From: CAG-103 sp963627135
GTDB taxonomy: Bacteria; Bacillota; Clostridia; Oscillospirales; Oscillospiraceae
Reading direction: 5' to 3'
Assembly: GCA_963627135.1 (NCBI GenBank)
Contig: CAVFZY010000007.1
Location: 62,001-126,000, forward strand
DNA: 64,000 nt
This document shows, in pieces, positions 14,183 to 23,298 of this stretch; within the stretch, counting starts at the first letter, position 1, and each line of letters opens with the position of its first letter. The position numbers were made by a program, and so were the translations under genes. The notes under the pieces were generated by a model. It searched no databases. It was not told where the DNA came from and was given only the letters and a program-made list of their open reading frames with translations.

Positions 14183-16515
14183 GCGGATTGATTAAATACA
14201 GAGTGCATGAGGTGGCGAAGGATTTCAACATGACCTCGAAGGAGATCACGCAGATCCTGACGGATTATGCCACCACTCCGAAAAATCATATGCAGGTGCT
14301 GGAGGACGACGAGCTCAACGACATCTTTGAGTATCTCACGCAGCACCATCAGGCGGCCAGCCTGGAGGAGCTCTACAAAGTGCCGGATCAGCCGAAGGTC
14401 AAGCCGCAGGCGGCCCCGGCCGCGCAGGGCAATGCGCAGAAGGCCGACACCGCGCCCACAAAGCAGCCGCAGCAGGCTTCCCAGCCGCAGCAGCCGAAGC
14501 CCAAGAAGGACGACAAGCCGCACCAGCCGCGTCAGGTGGCCGAGCGCCGCGTCGTCGATACCCGCGGCGCGACGACGAACCTGTCCAAGTACGACCAGCG
14601 CCTGGACGATCTCGTGCCCGAGCGCGCGCAGAACAAGCGCGGTGGCAAGCAGAAGATCCAGAACCGCAACCGTCAGCGCCCGCAGAACCCCGCCGCCGGC
14701 GCCAAGCGCCGCCAGGAGGAGCGCGACAAGATGCAGAAGCTGCAGTTCGAGATCGCGAAAAAGCAGCAGCTCAAGGTGCAGATCCCGGACACGATCTCCG
14801 TCGGCGAGCTCGCATCCCGCATGAAGAAGACCGGTGCGGAAGTCGTGCGCCGTCTCGTAAAAATGGGCGTTATGGCGTCGCTGTCTGATACCATTGATTA
14901 CGATACCGCTGCGCTTGTGGCCATGGAGCTCGGCTGCAAGGTCGAGCATGAGGTCATCGTGACGGTCGAAGAGCGCCTGATCGACGACCGCGAGGACACG
15001 GAGGACGAACTCGTCCCGCGCGCCCCGGTCGTGGTGGTCATGGGCCACGTTGACCACGGCAAGACCAGCCTGCTTGACCGCATTCGCCGCACGAACGTCG
15101 CGGCCGGTGAGGCCGGCGGCATCACGCAGCACATTGGCGCTTACCGCGTCATGGTTGACGGCAAGCCCGTCACCTTCCTCGATACGCCGGGCCACGAGGC
15201 GTTCACGTCCATGCGTGCCCGCGGCGCTATGGTAACGGACATCGCCATCCTCGTCGTCGCGGCCGATGACGGCATCATGCCGCAGACGGTCGAGTCCATC
15301 AACCACGCCAAGGCCGCCGGTATCCCGCTGGTCGTGGCCATCAACAAGATGGACGTCCACGGCGCGAACCCCGACCGCATCAAGCAGCAGCTCACGGAGT
15401 ACGGTCTTGTGCCCGAAGAGTGGGGCGGCGAGACGATCGTCTGCCCGATCTCGGCCAAGACCGGCGAGGGTGTGGACGCGCTGCTCGAAAACCTTGTCCT
15501 GCTCGCGGAAATCCAGGAGCTTAAGGCAAACCCGAACCGCGCCGCCCGCGGCACGGTCATTGAAGCCCGCATGGATAAGGGGCGCGGCCCGATCATGACT
15601 GTGCTCGTGCAGAACGGCACGCTCCATCAGGGCGACATCATCATCGCTGGCACGGCCGTCGGCCGTGTGCGCACGATGACCAACGATAAGGGCCAGCGCG
15701 TGACGAAGGCTGGCCCGTCCATCCCGGTTGAGATCGCCGGTATGTCCGAGGTGCCGAGCGCGGGCGACACGTTCAACGCCGTCGCCGACGAGCGCATGGC
15801 GCGCGAGCTGGTCGAGCAGCGCAAGCAGCAGAAGAAGGACGCCGCCAACGCCGGCAGCAAGAAGGTTTCGCTCGACGACCTGTTCTCCCGCATTCAGCAG
15901 GGCGAGATGAAGGACTTCAACATCATCGTCAAGGCCGACGTGCAGGGCAGCGCCGAGGCCGTCAAGTCCTCGCTCGAGAAGCTCTCGAACGAGGAAGTGC
16001 GCGTGCAGGTCATCCACTCCGGCGTCGGTGCCATCAACGAGTCCGACGTCATGCTCGCCGCCACGTCGAACGCGATCATCGTCGGTTTCAACGTCCGCCC
16101 GGACGCGGCAGCGCGCGACAATGCCGCCCGCAGCAATGTGGAGATCCGCATGTACCGCGTCATCTATGACTGCATCAATGAGATCGAGGCGGCCATGAAG
16201 GGCATGCTTGCCCCGAAGTTCCAGGAGCAGATTATCGGCCACGTCGAGATCCGCCAGACCTTCAAGGTCTCCAAGGTCGGCACTGTCTGCGGCGGCTATG
16301 TTACCGACGGCAAGATCGTGCGCAACAGCAAGGTCCGCGTCGTGCGCGACAATATCGTTGTGTTCGAGGGCGACCTCGCATCCCTGCGCCGCTTCAAGGA
16401 TGACGTCAAGGAAGTCGCTGCGGGCTACGAGTGCGGTCTGCAGGTCGATAAGTACAACGACGTCAAGGTCGGCGACGTGATCGAAGTGTTCGTCATGGAG
16501 GAAATCAAGCGGTAA
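14179..16515 (+). CDS. infB: Translation initiation factor IF-2
   Basis: A 778-residue GTPase that brings fMet-tRNA to the 30S subunit and promotes subunit joining. It begins with the IF2 N-terminal domain (KYRVHEVAKDFNMTSKEI), followed by a charged, Gln/Lys/Pro-rich linker (~75-230). The G domain has GHVDHGKTSL (G1), a threonine-containing switch in GGITQHIGAY, DTPGHEAF (G3), NKMD (G4) and SAKTGEG (G5). Domains II, III and IV follow, ending in KYNDVKVGDVIEVFVMEEIKR, seen as VGDVIEVFVMEE at the very end. ATG 14179 follows AGAGGAGG. It overlaps ylxQ and precedes rbfA by 12 bp. Confidence 0.98.
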   Translation: MSGLIKYRVHEVAKDFNMTSKEITQILTDYATTPKNHMQVLEDDELNDIFEYLTQHHQAASLEELYKVPDQPKVKPQAAPAAQGNAQKADTAPTKQPQQASQPQQPKPKKDDKPHQPRQVAERRVVDTRGATTNLSKYDQRLDDLVPERAQNKRGGKQKIQNRNRQRPQNPAAGAKRRQEERDKMQKLQFEIAKKQQLKVQIPDTISVGELASRMKKTGAEVVRRLVKMGVMASLSDTIDYDTAALVAMELGCKVEHEVIVTVEERLIDDREDTEDELVPRAPVVVVMGHVDHGKTSLLDRIRRTNVAAGEAGGITQHIGAYRVMVDGKPVTFLDTPGHEAFTSMRARGAMVTDIAILVVAADDGIMPQTVESINHAKAAGIPLVVAINKMDVHGANPDRIKQQLTEYGLVPEEWGGETIVCPISAKTGEGVDALLENLVLLAEIQELKANPNRAARGTVIEARMDKGRGPIMTVLVQNGTLHQGDIIIAGTAVGRVRTMTNDKGQRVTKAGPSIPVEIAGMSEVPSAGDTFNAVADERMARELVEQRKQQKKDAANAGSKKVSLDDLFSRIQQGEMKDFNIIVKADVQGSAEAVKSSLEKLSNEEVRVQVIHSGVGAINESDVMLAATSNAIIVGFNVRPDAAARDNAARSNVEIRMYRVIYDCINEIEAAMKGMLAPKFQEQIIGHVEIRQTFKVSKVGTVCGGYVTDGKIVRNSKVRVVRDNIVVFEGDLASLRRFKDDVKEVAAGYECGLQVDKYNDVKVGDVIEVFVMEEIKR

Positions 16516-16527
16516 AAGGAGTTTCCT

Positions 16528-16890
16528 ATGGCTTCCAACAAACTGGCAAGAACGAATGATGATATCCAGCGCGTGCTGGCAAACCTGCTCACCCAGGTCA
16601 AAGACCCCCGAGTGCAGCAGGGGATGATCAGCGTCACCCGTGTCGAGACGACGGGCGACCTGCGCTATTCAAAAGTCTGGCTTTCCGTGCTCGGCATGGA
16701 AAACGAGAAGGAATTCAAAAAGGGGCTGCGTTCGGCCTCCGGCTGGCTGCGCCATGAGCTGGGCACCGTGCTGGACCTGCGCTACACCCCCGAACTGGTG
16801 TTCGAGATCGACCACTCGATTGAGGAGGGCGCGCACATCAGCGCCCTGATCGAGCAGCTGCACGACAAGGACACCGGAAGTGAGGCTTGA
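16528..16890 (+). CDS. rbfA: RbfA, 30S ribosome-binding factor
   Basis: A 120-residue KH-fold assembly factor that binds 16S rRNA near its 5' helix and assists late 30S maturation. Family features are KLARTNDDIQRVLANLLTQ near the start, VTRVETTGDLRYSKVWLSVLG, LRHELGTVLDLRYTPELVFEID, and ISALIEQL at the end. AAAAGGAG lies before ATG 16528. It is followed by nrnA after 3 bp in a tight operon. Confidence 0.96.
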   Translation: MASNKLARTNDDIQRVLANLLTQVKDPRVQQGMISVTRVETTGDLRYSKVWLSVLGMENEKEFKKGLRSASGWLRHELGTVLDLRYTPELVFEIDHSIEEGAHISALIEQLHDKDTGSEA

Positions 16891-16893
16891 AGT

Positions 16894-17832
16894 ATGAATG
16901 ATCGGGAGTTTGCCGCGGCGCTGCGTGACCGCGACGCGATTCTGATCCTGTCGCACCTGCGCCCGGACGGTGACACGCTCGGGAGCGGTGCGGCGCTTTG
17001 CAGCGCGCTGCGCCGCATGGGCAAGACGGCGTACCTGTTCCCCAACCCGGAGACGACGGCGCGCTATCTGCCGTATGTGGCGCAGTTTTTTGCGCCTGCG
17101 GATTTTGTGCCCGCATGCGTGGTCGCGGTCGATATCGCGACGCCGGACCTGTTCCCGCAGGGCTTTTCCGGCGCGGTCGATCTGTGCATCGACCACCACC
17201 CATCGAACGCGCTGTACGCCGGGGCCACGCTCCTGCATGCGGAGAAGTCCGCCTGCGGTGAGGCGGTGCTCGATGTGATCGAGCTGCTGACCGGCAGTGT
17301 CACGGAGCAGGAGGCAAACCTCCTGTATATCGCTGTCACGACGGACACCGGCTGCTTCCAGTACGCGAACACGAACGCTGCTACCCTGCGCGCGGCGGCG
17401 CGGCTGCTGGAGCTCGGCGCCGATAACCGAAAGATCAGCATGGACTTTTTCCGCAAGATCTCCCGCGCGCGCATGGCGCTCGTGGGGCAGATCTATTCCG
17501 GCATGCGCTTTTTCCGCGGCGGCCAAGTCGCCATCGCGGTCGTCACGCGCGCGCTGATCGATGCCGTGCACGCGACGGAGGATGACTGCGACGACATTGC
17601 CGGTCTGCCCGGCCGGGGGGAGGGCGTGGTCGTGAGCGTCACGATCCGCGAGCTGCTCGACGGCCGCAGCAAGATCTCCGTGCGCTCGAACCCCGAGGTG
17701 GATTCGTGCGCCATCTGCGCGGTCTACGGCGGCGGCGGCCACAAGATGGCCTCCGGCTGCACGCTGGCGTGCGATACGGAAACGGCTGTGGACAAGATCC
17801 TTGCAGCCATTGACCAGGTGTGGCCCGCATGA
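16894..17832 (+). CDS. nrnA: DHH/DHHA1 phosphoesterase, NrnA-type oligoribonuclease
   Basis: A 312-residue cytosolic phosphoesterase expected to degrade 2-5-nt RNAs and linear dinucleotides (pGpG, pApA) and to dephosphorylate pAp. The DHH domain shows HLRPDGDTLGSG (motif I), VAVDIATPDLF, CIDHHPSN (the DHH motif) and TTDTGCFQYANT (motif IV). The C-terminal DHHA1 domain ends with GGGGHKMASGC, the substrate-binding glycine motif. No membrane helix or PAS/GGDEF domain is present, so it is NrnA-like and not GdpP. The stop overlaps the truB start (ATGA). This position between rbfA and truB is usual in Clostridia and Bacilli. Confidence 0.93.
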   Translation: MNDREFAAALRDRDAILILSHLRPDGDTLGSGAALCSALRRMGKTAYLFPNPETTARYLPYVAQFFAPADFVPACVVAVDIATPDLFPQGFSGAVDLCIDHHPSNALYAGATLLHAEKSACGEAVLDVIELLTGSVTEQEANLLYIAVTTDTGCFQYANTNAATLRAAARLLELGADNRKISMDFFRKISRARMALVGQIYSGMRFFRGGQVAIAVVTRALIDAVHATEDDCDDIAGLPGRGEGVVVSVTIRELLDGRSKISVRSNPEVDSCAICAVYGGGGHKMASGCTLACDTETAVDKILAAIDQVWPA

Positions 17833-18698
17833 ACGGGATCTTACTGGTCGATAAGCCCGCGGACTGGACGAGCCACGACGTTGTGGCCAAGCTCCGCGGC
17901 GTGCTCGGCGAGCGGCGCATGGGCCATTCCGGTACGCTCGACCCGATGGCGACCGGCCTGCTGGTCGTGTTCGCCGGCCGCGCGACGCGCGCGGTGTCGT
18001 TTTCCGAAAACCACAGCAAGTGCTATGAGGCGCACCTGCGCCTCGGCCTCACGACCGATACGCAGGACACGACCGGCACGGTGCGCAGTCGCTCTGACCG
18101 GCACGTCACCCGCGCGGAGCTGGAGGCGGTGCTGCCGCAGTTTCGCGGGGACATTTTGCAGGTGCCGCCGATGTATTCGGCGCTCAAGGTCGACGGCAAA
18201 AAGCTCTATGAAATCGCCCGCCGCGGCGGCGAGGTCGCGCGCCCGGCGCGCCCGATCACGATCGAAGAGCTGACCGTGCTCGGCGAGACGGACGGGGACT
18301 ATGTTCTGCGTGTCCGCTGCTCGAAGGGCACCTACATCCGCACCCTCTGCCATGATATCGGCACGGCCCTCGGCTGCGGCGGCGTGATGAGCGCCCTGCG
18401 CCGGACGGCGGTCGGCGGGTATCGCGTGGAGGATGCGCACACCATGAACGAACTGTGCGCTCTGCCGCGTGAACAGATGCAGCGCCTGCTCCTGCCGGTG
18501 GACAGTCTCTGGCCGGATGCGCCGCAGGTCATGATTGACGCGAAGGCGGAGCGGCTTGCCCGCTGCGGCAATCCGTTCGCGCTCAGCGCGCCGGACGGGA
18601 CTTACCGCATCTATGCTGCGTCGGGGGAGTTCCTCCTGCTGGCGCAGGTCACGGACGGCACGGCCGTCACGATCAAAAGTTTTTTCGAGGTTTCTTGA
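17829..18698 (+). CDS. truB: TruB, tRNA pseudouridine-55 synthase
   Basis: A 289-residue enzyme making pseudouridine 55 in the T-loop of tRNAs. The N-terminus has GILLVDKPADWTSHDVV and the catalytic Asp in GHSGTLDPMATGLLVV. SYSALKVDGKKLYE (here MYSALKVDGKKLYEIAR) and CSKGTYIRTLCHDIG define the substrate cleft. A short C-terminal PUA-like tail follows. I prefer ATG 17829, which overlaps the nrnA stop in an ATGA arrangement; GTG 17820 three codons earlier is possible. ribF follows after 3 bp. Confidence 0.96.
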   Translation: MNGILLVDKPADWTSHDVVAKLRGVLGERRMGHSGTLDPMATGLLVVFAGRATRAVSFSENHSKCYEAHLRLGLTTDTQDTTGTVRSRSDRHVTRAELEAVLPQFRGDILQVPPMYSALKVDGKKLYEIARRGGEVARPARPITIEELTVLGETDGDYVLRVRCSKGTYIRTLCHDIGTALGCGGVMSALRRTAVGGYRVEDAHTMNELCALPREQMQRLLLPVDSLWPDAPQVMIDAKAERLARCGNPFALSAPDGTYRIYAASGEFLLLAQVTDGTAVTIKSFFEVS

Positions 18699-18701
18699 CG
18701 T

Positions 18702-19613
18702 ATGGAAAACCAGAAACGTGTCATTGCCCTGGGCTTTTTTGACGGCATTCATATCGGCCATGCCGCGCTCATGCGCCGCACGGTCGCGCGCGCGGAAGAA
18801 ATGGGCGTCATCCCCACGGTCATGAGTTTTGACGTGCACCCGGACACGCTCGTGCGCGGCACGGAGGTCCCGCTCATCAACAGTGCCCACGGCCGCGAGG
18901 AGCTCATCCGCTGCCTGTTCGGTATCGAGAGCGTGGTCTTTATCCACTTTGACCGCACGGTCATGCAGATGCCGTGGCAGACGTTCATCCAGACGCTCGT
19001 CGACGAGATGGACGCGGCGGCGTTCGTCGTCGGGCACGACTTCAGCTTCGGCTGGCGGGGCGAGGGCACGGCGGAAAAGCTCGCCGCCTACTGCGCCGAG
19101 CGCGGCCTCGGCTGCGACGTGATCCCCGCCGTCATGCTCGACGGCCGCGTCGTCAGCTCCACCTACATCCGCGAGCTGCTCGAAAATGGTGAGGTCGAGC
19201 GTGCCAACGCTTTCCTCGGCCATCCGCATACCCTGTCGGACACGGTGCATTATGGCTACCGCCTCGGCACAAAGATGGGCACGCCCACGATCAATATGCA
19301 GTTTCCGGACGGGGTGCTCGTGCCGCGCCACGGCGTGTACGCTGCGAAGGTGTATCTCGACGACGGCAGCGAGCATTATGCTGTTACGAATGTCGGCGTG
19401 CGGCCGACGGTCAGCGGCGGCCAGCGTGTGAGCGTCGAGAGCTTCATCCTCGACTACCATGGCAATCTCTACAACCGCCAGGTGCGTCTGGAGTTTTATA
19501 AGTTCCTGCGCCCGGAGCAGAAGTTTGCCTCTGTTGACGAGCTCAAGGCCCGCATCCTCTACGATGCGGATACGACACGCGCCTATTTTGAGGCGCAGAC
19601 CCAGCACGCGTAA
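18702..19613 (+). CDS. ribF: RibF, bifunctional riboflavin kinase/FAD synthetase
   Basis: A 303-residue enzyme that phosphorylates riboflavin to FMN and adenylylates FMN to FAD. The N-terminal nucleotidyltransferase domain has GFFDGIHIGHAALM (HxGH motif), GHDFSFGWRGEG and SSTYIRELLENGEV. The C-terminal riboflavin kinase domain has KMGTPTINMQF (the PTAN-like flavin/ATP loop), GVYAAKVYL, VTNVGVRPT and ESFILDYHGNLYN. It ends the rimP operon, as in many Firmicutes, and a strong terminator follows 9 bp later. No FMN riboswitch was seen nearby. Confidence 0.96.
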   Translation: MENQKRVIALGFFDGIHIGHAALMRRTVARAEEMGVIPTVMSFDVHPDTLVRGTEVPLINSAHGREELIRCLFGIESVVFIHFDRTVMQMPWQTFIQTLVDEMDAAAFVVGHDFSFGWRGEGTAEKLAAYCAERGLGCDVIPAVMLDGRVVSSTYIRELLENGEVERANAFLGHPHTLSDTVHYGYRLGTKMGTPTINMQFPDGVLVPRHGVYAAKVYLDDGSEHYAVTNVGVRPTVSGGQRVSVESFILDYHGNLYNRQVRLEFYKFLRPEQKFASVDELKARILYDADTTRAYFEAQTQHA

Positions 19614-19622
19614 AGACATACA

Positions 19623-19663
19623 AAACCCGCGGCCCCGGTACTCAGTACCGGGGCCGCGGGTTT
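19623..19663. terminator. Bidirectional terminator between ribF and the exonuclease gene
   Basis: Perfect 19-bp stem (AAACCCGCGGCCCCGGTAC with its complement) around a TCA loop. A and T tracts at both sides let it serve both convergent genes. Confidence 0.9.
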
Positions 19664-19674
19664 GCGTTTTCGGT

Positions 19675-20667
19675 TCATTGCGGGGCTGACTGCGCGGTCT
19701 TGGCCGGCCGGCGGCGGGATTTGCCGCGGCCGCGCTTTCGCGGCTGGGCCGCCTTGGCCTTGTAGTAGCTCTCCATGCTGTCCGTCGCCTGATAGGTCAG
19801 GCGCGTGGCACTCCAGGTGCAGTTGTCCGCCTTGCGGAATTTCAGCCGCACGAGCAGCTTGCCGTCCGTCGGGCATTCACCGAGCGTCATGTAGCGCTGG
19901 TCGCCCTGGTTGACCCACTTGCTGTATTGCACCTCGCCGCTGCACAGCGGGCAGCAGGGTGTGACGAACGCGGCATCTCCGAAGAGCTCCGACTTTGTGG
20001 CGTAGGACTCCGATGCGACGTGCTCGATCGGGTCGGGGCCGTTATTTTCGCCGTGGTGCTCCTTCGGCAGCCGGGTCGTGAGCTTCTGCGCGGCGTCGTG
20101 GTAATCGGCCAGACCCTTCTCCATGTTCAGGTGCGTGCACACGAGCGCGGTGTTGTACGCGTCGCCGAGCGCGTCGTGCGCGATGCGCGTCTGCTCGATG
20201 GCGAAGTGCTCCATCGCCGTGGCAAGCGATTTCTGGTTGCGGTCGCCGTCGGTCTGGAGGTTGTAGATGAGCTGGAGGTTGATCCAGCCGGCGATCCAGT
20301 CCCAGTCCAGATCGTGGATGATGATGTTCTGCTCGAGGATGCCCTGATCGTCGCAGCCCCAGGTGAGGAACGTCACATCGTCCCCGCACCAGGTGCGAAA
20401 CTGCGCCATCGCCTCCGGAAAGCTCACGCCGGCGGCCAGCCGCTCGCGGTCAAAGCCGGTGAGCTTCTTGACCTTGTAGTGCATGCGCTTGAAGTACATG
20501 GGCTTGACATCAATCTGAAATTCTTCGCCGGGGGTCATGTCCTCGTTGAGCTTCACCGCGCCGATCTCGATGATCTCGCCGCGCAGGTGAATGGGCAGCT
20601 TGTTGAATACGGAGGATTTGGAACTCATCGCCTGATTCCATTCCAGATCCATCACGACATAATGCAT
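19675..20667 (-). CDS. DEDDh 3'-5' exonuclease family protein with C-terminal zinc-ribbon-like domain
   Basis: A 330-residue RNase T/DnaQ-fold protein. Exo motifs: YVVMDLEWNQ (DxE, residues ~5-9), a second motif around FLTWGCDDQGILEQN (Asp), and HDALGDAYNT (His and Asp of ExoIII). This KapD/sporulation-inhibitor-like family commonly carries the GEIIEIGAVKLNE block seen here. The C-terminal ~110 residues contain CCPLCSGEVQYSKW, resembling half of a zinc ribbon, and end in a Lys/Arg-rich tail (PRKRGRGKSRRRPAK) likely to touch nucleic acid. It is transcribed against ribF and divergently from ddl. The substrate (RNA or DNA) is unknown. Confidence 0.82.
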   Translation of the reverse strand: MHYVVMDLEWNQAMSSKSSVFNKLPIHLRGEIIEIGAVKLNEDMTPGEEFQIDVKPMYFKRMHYKVKKLTGFDRERLAAGVSFPEAMAQFRTWCGDDVTFLTWGCDDQGILEQNIIIHDLDWDWIAGWINLQLIYNLQTDGDRNQKSLATAMEHFAIEQTRIAHDALGDAYNTALVCTHLNMEKGLADYHDAAQKLTTRLPKEHHGENNGPDPIEHVASESYATKSELFGDAAFVTPCCPLCSGEVQYSKWVNQGDQRYMTLGECPTDGKLLVRLKFRKADNCTWSATRLTYQATDSMESYYKAKAAQPRKRGRGKSRRRPAKTAQSAPQ

Positions 20668-20752
20668 GGCTCTTTTCCGTCCTTTCCTGTAACATTAGGA
20701 GTATAGCACACAATGGTGCAACTTTCACGCCCTTTTTTCGGGAATTCTATAT

Positions 20753-20781
20753 TTGAATGCAAGTGCATAGTGTGATATAAT
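20753..20781 (+). promoter_or_regulatory. Promoter of the ddl-murF operon
   Basis: TTGAAT (20753-20758), 17-bp spacer, perfect TATAAT (20776-20781), 54 bp before the ddl ATG. The intergenic space with the divergent exonuclease gene is about 165 bp. Confidence 0.75.
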
Positions 20782-20834
20782 CAAAAAATACCGTCCTGGG
20801 ACGGTTCTATGAGAAAACGAAGGGGGTATTCCCA

Positions 20835-21875
20835 ATGAAAATTGCAGTTCTTTGCGGCGGCCTGAGCCCTGAGCGCAACGTCTCGATCTCGAGCGGCACG
20901 AAAATTGCCGGCGCGCTCCAGGAGAGCGGCCACCAGGTCGTGCTGCTGGATATGTTTTTCGGCCTTGAGGACTATACCGGCGACATCGCCACGATCTTTG
21001 ACAACCCGCCGGCCCTCGGCGGCACGCGCATCGATGAGAGCGCGCCGGATCTGGAGCGCGTGCGCGCGCAGCGCAAGCTCCGCAGCCCGAGCCTGTTCGG
21101 CGAGCACGTGCTTGAGGTGTGCGCCATGGCGGACATCGTGTTTCTGGCTCTGCACGGCCGCACCGGCGAGGATGGCCGTGTGCAGGCCACGCTCGACCTG
21201 CTCGGCATCCCCTATACCGGCAGCGGTTACCTCGGCAGCGCCATCGCCATGGACAAGGACCTGACCAAGCGCGTCGTCGCGCCGCTGGGCGTCAAGACCC
21301 CGGCATGGATGCTCGTTGAGAGCGACGGCATGGACATCGACGCCGTCTGCGCGCAGGTGAAGCTGCCCTGCGTCGTCAAGCCGGACGATTCCGGCTCGAG
21401 CATCGGCGTGTCCATCGCCAATGACGAGGCCGAACTGCGCGCCGCGCTCGAAGCGGCCGCCCATGAGGGCAGCCGCATCCTCATCGAGCAGTATATCCGC
21501 GGCCGCGAGGTGCAGATCGGCATCCTCGGCGACAAGGCCCTGCCCAGCATCGAGATCATCCCGGCCGAGGGTTTTTATGACTACCGCAACAAGTATCAGC
21601 CCGGCGCAGCCCGGGAGATCACCCCGGCTGAGATCCCGGCTGAGACCGAGCAGCGCCTGGCCGACGCCGCACTCACGGTGTTCCACGCGCTGAGTTTGTC
21701 GGCCTACTCCCGCGCGGACTTCATCCTCGACGCGGAGGGTGAGCTCTGGTTCCTCGAGATCAACACCCTGCCCGGCATGACGCCCACCAGCCTCGTGCCA
21801 CAGGAGGCCGCCGCCGTCGGCATCAGCTACAGCGAACTGTGCGAGCAGATCATCGCCGCCGCGCTGCATAAGTGA
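20835..21875 (+). CDS. ddl: D-alanine-D-alanine ligase
   Basis: A 346-residue ATP-grasp enzyme making D-Ala-D-Ala for the peptidoglycan stem. Key motifs: AVLCGGLSPERNVSISSG at the N-terminus, ALHGRTGEDGRVQATLDLLG (substrate Glu/His loop), GSGYLGSAIAMDKDLTK, VVKPDDSGSSIGVSIA (ATP-grasp Lys) and FLEINTLPGMTPTSL with metal-binding Glu/Asn. The omega-loop region contains YDYRNKYQPGAAREI, with YRNKY in place of YEAKY of typical Ddl. The Tyr is kept, so D-Ala-D-Ala, not D-Ala-D-Lac or D-Ser, is the expected product. AGGGGGTATT precedes ATG 20835. murF follows after 4 bp and uses its product. Confidence 0.95.
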   Translation: MKIAVLCGGLSPERNVSISSGTKIAGALQESGHQVVLLDMFFGLEDYTGDIATIFDNPPALGGTRIDESAPDLERVRAQRKLRSPSLFGEHVLEVCAMADIVFLALHGRTGEDGRVQATLDLLGIPYTGSGYLGSAIAMDKDLTKRVVAPLGVKTPAWMLVESDGMDIDAVCAQVKLPCVVKPDDSGSSIGVSIANDEAELRAALEAAAHEGSRILIEQYIRGREVQIGILGDKALPSIEIIPAEGFYDYRNKYQPGAAREITPAEIPAETEQRLADAALTVFHALSLSAYSRADFILDAEGELWFLEINTLPGMTPTSLVPQEAAAVGISYSELCEQIIAAALHK

Positions 21876-21879
21876 GCCG

Positions 21880-23238
21880 ATGACGGGCTACTGTGTATCG
21901 GACATCGCCGCCATCACGGGCGGCGTGCTCTCGGGTGACGGGACAGTGCCCGTGACCGGCGCCGTCATCGACAGCCGTGCTGTCACGCCCGGCGCGCTCT
22001 TTGCCGCCATCCCCGGCGAGCGGGTCGACGGGCATGACTACATCGGCAGGGCGTTCGACCTCGGCGCGGCCTGCTGCCTTGCGCAGCGCGTCCCGGCGGG
22101 GGAGACACGTCCGGTCATCTGTGTGCCGGATACGGCTGCCGCGCTCGAGACGCTCGCGCGCGCCTACCGCGCCCGCTTTGCCATCCCGGTCCTCGGCGTG
22201 ACCGGCAGCGTCGGCAAGACGACGGCCAAGGAAATGGTCGCGTCCGTGCTTTTGCAGCGCTGGAACACGCTGAAAACCGAGAAGAACTTCAACAATCAGC
22301 TCGGCGTGCCGCTCACGCTCTTCCGGCTTGAGCCGGAGCACGAGGCCGCAGTCGTCGAGATGGGCGTGTCGCACTTCGGCGACATGGCGCCACTGGCCGC
22401 CATGGTGCAGCCGACGGCCATGCTTTTTACGATCATCGGCCATGCACACCTGGAGTTCCTGCGCGACCGCCGCGGCGTCCTGCAGGAAAAGACCTCTGTG
22501 CTCGATACCATGCCGGACGATGCCGTTGCCTTCTGCAACGGGGACGACGATCTGCTGCGCGCCATGACCTGCCGCCAGCGCAAGGTGACGTTCGGCCTCT
22601 CGGCCGGCTGTGACGTGCGCGCGGTCGACGTGCGCGACCTCGGCGACGAGGGCAGCACCTGCACGATCGTCGCGGGCACGCGGCACATCCCGGTGCGCAT
22701 CTCCGCCTACGGGCAGCACATGGTCTATGCGGCGCTCGAGGGCGCGGCCGTCGGCATCGAATACGGCCTGACGGATGCCGAGATCATCCGCGGCATCGTG
22801 GCCTATCAGCCGATTGGCAGCCGCGCGTGCGTCGTGCGCACGGCGCACTATACGGTCATTGATGACTGCTATAATGCCAACCCCGATTCCACGGCGGCGG
22901 CGCTGCGCTCCATGGCGACGCTTCCGGCCGGCCGCCGGGTGGCCATCCTCGGCAACATGGGCGAGCTCGGCGCAAATGCCGCTGCTCTGCACCGCGAGAC
23001 CGGCGTCTGCGCGGCCGAGGCCGGTGTGTCGCTCGTGATCACCTGCGGGGAACTGGCGCGAAACATCGCAGCGGGCGCCGCTGCGGCGGACGCTTCCGTT
23101 GCGACCGCGTCGTTTGACACGCTCGATGCGCTGCTCCCGGCATTGCCGGACCTGCTGCAGCCGGGCGACTGCGTGCTCGTCAAAGCGTCGCACAGCATGC
23201 AGTTTGAGCGCGTCGTTCAGGCGCTGACACAGGCGTAA
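21880..23238 (+). CDS. murF: MurF, UDP-MurNAc-tripeptide:D-Ala-D-Ala ligase
   Basis: A 452-residue Mur ligase adding the dipeptide made by the preceding gene to UDP-MurNAc-tripeptide. Features: N-terminal uridine-binding domain (VIDSRAVTPGALFAAIPGERVDGHDY), central ATPase with P-loop GVTGSVGKTTAKEM, KNFNNQLGVPLTLFR, EMGVSHFGDM, and C-terminal DDCYNANPDSTAAALRSM plus ILGNMGELG. ATG 21880 lies 4 bp after the ddl stop, so translation is coupled. A terminator-like hairpin overlaps the stop codon. Confidence 0.96.
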   Translation: MTGYCVSDIAAITGGVLSGDGTVPVTGAVIDSRAVTPGALFAAIPGERVDGHDYIGRAFDLGAACCLAQRVPAGETRPVICVPDTAAALETLARAYRARFAIPVLGVTGSVGKTTAKEMVASVLLQRWNTLKTEKNFNNQLGVPLTLFRLEPEHEAAVVEMGVSHFGDMAPLAAMVQPTAMLFTIIGHAHLEFLRDRRGVLQEKTSVLDTMPDDAVAFCNGDDDLLRAMTCRQRKVTFGLSAGCDVRAVDVRDLGDEGSTCTIVAGTRHIPVRISAYGQHMVYAALEGAAVGIEYGLTDAEIIRGIVAYQPIGSRACVVRTAHYTVIDDCYNANPDSTAAALRSMATLPAGRRVAILGNMGELGANAAALHRETGVCAAEAGVSLVITCGELARNIAAGAAAADASVATASFDTLDALLPALPDLLQPGDCVLVKASHSMQFERVVQALTQA

Positions 23239-23298
23239 AACTTCATGCATGCGTGCTGCACCACGAAAAAGCGCAAATGCCGGTGCATGAAGTTTTTG
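23238..23298 (+). terminator. Probable terminator after murF
   Basis: AAACTTCATGCA pairs with TGCATGAAGTTTTT across a ~35-base inner region that can itself fold. It starts at the murF stop. Confidence 0.6.

Noticed and set aside
13783..16242. 819-codon minus-strand ORF opposite infB
   Set aside because: Leu/Arg/His/Asp-rich shadow typical of high-GC antisense frames; infB on the plus strand is unambiguous.
18640..18701. FMN riboswitch near ribF
   Set aside because: ribF starts 3 bp after truB with no leader, and no RFN-like conserved sequence was visible.
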